From Nemopilema nomurai (Eukaryota; Cnidaria; Scyphozoa; Rhizostomeae; Rhizostomatidae): a stretch of 64,000 nucleotides of DNA. Of the stretch, positions 62,717 through 64,000 are shown piece after piece (within the stretch, counting starts at the first letter, position 1; each line of letters starts with the position of its first letter). Under the pieces are notes generated by a model. The model was not told the origin of the DNA. It worked only from the letters and a program-made list of their open reading frames with translations, and did not search any database. Both the position numbers and the translations under genes were made by a program. The stretch lies in contig ML133458.1 in assembly GCA_003864495.1 (NCBI GenBank), positions 1,329,449 to 1,393,448 on the forward strand. Direction: 5' to 3'.

Positions 62717-64000
62717 CACTGTGAATGGAATGGCTTTGAAAAAGTCAGGATTTGGAAAAAGAGTTTTATGGTTACAAGATCGCCGTTTGGTCAACAGACT
62801 TCACTAAACAGCCATTTACATCCCATTCCTGCTCTTTCAACACTGTAATTTAAGTCCATAATTATCAGCATTGCGGTCGAGCAAATTTCTTTAAGAAACC
62901 TGCAAAGGCTTTTTGCAACTTGACCTGTGGACGTGTGAAGCTTTCAGTTCTTTATAGAGATGCTTCCAATCTTTCCAATTCGATTCTGGCGTTTACGAGC
63001 GGACAACCGTTTCTTGAGAATTTCCACTCGTCTCTTTCAAGGAAGACGTGTTTCAAACACAACTCAATGCAACACAATAAGAACCTGGAAATTAATCCAA
63101 GTACCTTTCCAATAAGAACCTATTTCAGTCTCAACCTCAAAAAGTAGGTTCTTATATGCGGGGATTCACTGTAGTGCTTCTTTTGCAGAGAGTACAAAAA
63201 GAGTCATTGTCTGCTTTCTCGAGAGTAGCCAGCCCTTCCATTCCATGGAACACTGACACAGAGTAGCTGCGTTCTGAAGTTTTGCATCAAAACTATGATT
63301 AGGCCTTTGACAAGTGGCTCCAAGTGTCCATTGCTTCTCCTTGAGGAACCTTAGGGATATTCGTACCAACTAAAAAGCAGATCCCAGTGATTATGTGTTT
63401 AGTGGGAAAATCGCTGACCCCTCCACGAACTTAGAAAATCGTCCAGTCTCTGTGTTAGGTCAAGCCTGTGAGACACCTCACTGGCATCTTACTCCAGTTA
63501 CATACTTGTTATACTGTTACATACTAAAACTACCATGGCAACTGGACACTGGTTGATTTGAGTAGATGTACTTGAATGATCGAGTGCCTTACTCTTGCAG
63601 ATGCTCGGATTCACGGTCTTCCCTTGTGGAGGAGGCTTGATGTGCAATGTGAGAAATTCTCGGCCATGAAAAAGTTAAGCATCTGTTTAGATACCTAGTC
63701 AAAATTTTTATCATAAGCCTCAAATTATCTTAACCTGTTAACATTCTGTAAATGATTTTTAAGGACGGGTTTTTTTTATTGTTTTTTTATGAAGGATGTG
63801 CCTAGTACCTTTGTACATCAATCTGACATTGACGCGAGAATACACACTTCTACCGCAAGAGATCAAAATTTTAAATTTCTATAGTTGCTATAATATTTTT
63901 TAGCAGTTTCCAGCATATTTTTCTACTGAAATTTGACTTTTATCAGCATGTAAACTTTCTGCTGAGAAACACTGACGAAGGTGTGCTAAAAATTGTCCCG
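62717..64000. other. Right end of window, nothing recognised
   Basis: Open frames at 62920-63147 (+) and 63166-63369 (-) have no motif. No repeat or RNA gene was seen. Confidence 0.5.

Noticed and set aside
1..64000. tRNA, rRNA and CRISPR features
   Set aside because: No GGTTCRA-type B box with a matching A box, no rRNA segments, and no arrays of regularly spaced repeats with unique spacers were seen by eye. The tandem arrays present have no spacers.

Overview
The window looks like nuclear DNA of an invertebrate animal, most likely a cnidarian such as a stony coral. It is AT-rich, the genes are split into short exons by GT-AG introns, intergenic spaces are several kilobases long, and minisatellites and short mobile elements are frequent. 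The genes are animal families: NOA1, SAMHD1, norrin-type cystine knot, exocyst Sec8 and a CUB/serine protease. There are no operons and no bacterial-style gene packing. The species assignment is inference.

Layout. (1) 113-2690 (+): last four coding exons of NOA1, a mitochondrial YqeH-type GTPase; its GTPase domain lies left of the window. (2) 4409-9504 (+): a two-exon SAMHD1 homologue of 537 residues that lacks the SAM domain and has several active-site substitutions. (3) 9505-20426: about 11 kb without a convincing intact gene. It holds a possible decayed coding region on the minus strand (18363-19120), low-complexity DNA and a 20+ base G tract. (4) 20427-20786 (+): a small secreted protein with all 11 cysteines of norrin. 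(5) 24853-47405 (+): a nearly complete EXOC4 (Sec8) gene, 31 exons joined here in frame to 954 residues; only the first short exon was not found. Its introns hold a hammerhead-ribozyme element (28786-29170), an 86-bp satellite (39701-41349), an 87-bp hairpin satellite (44334-45118), a duplicated 120-bp segment and one GC-AG intron. (6) 51001-56806 (-): CUB-CUB-serine protease gene, six exons, convergent with EXOC4; its signal-peptide exon was not found. (7) 58507-62716 (+): a tentative three-exon gene for an unrecognised 156-residue protein.

The genes are unrelated in function (mitochondrial ribosome assembly, dNTP metabolism or innate immunity, extracellular signalling, secretory vesicle tethering, extracellular proteolysis), as is usual for neighbouring animal genes. 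The observations I consider most worth following are the hammerhead ribozyme element with its inverted, core-mutated second copy, the SAMHD1 homologue with lost metal and phosphate contacts, the norrin-like gene in a probable non-bilaterian, and the protease with an atypical activation terminus and specificity pocket.

All exon joins were made by eye from splice sites, reading phase and remembered family sequence. None has been checked against transcripts.
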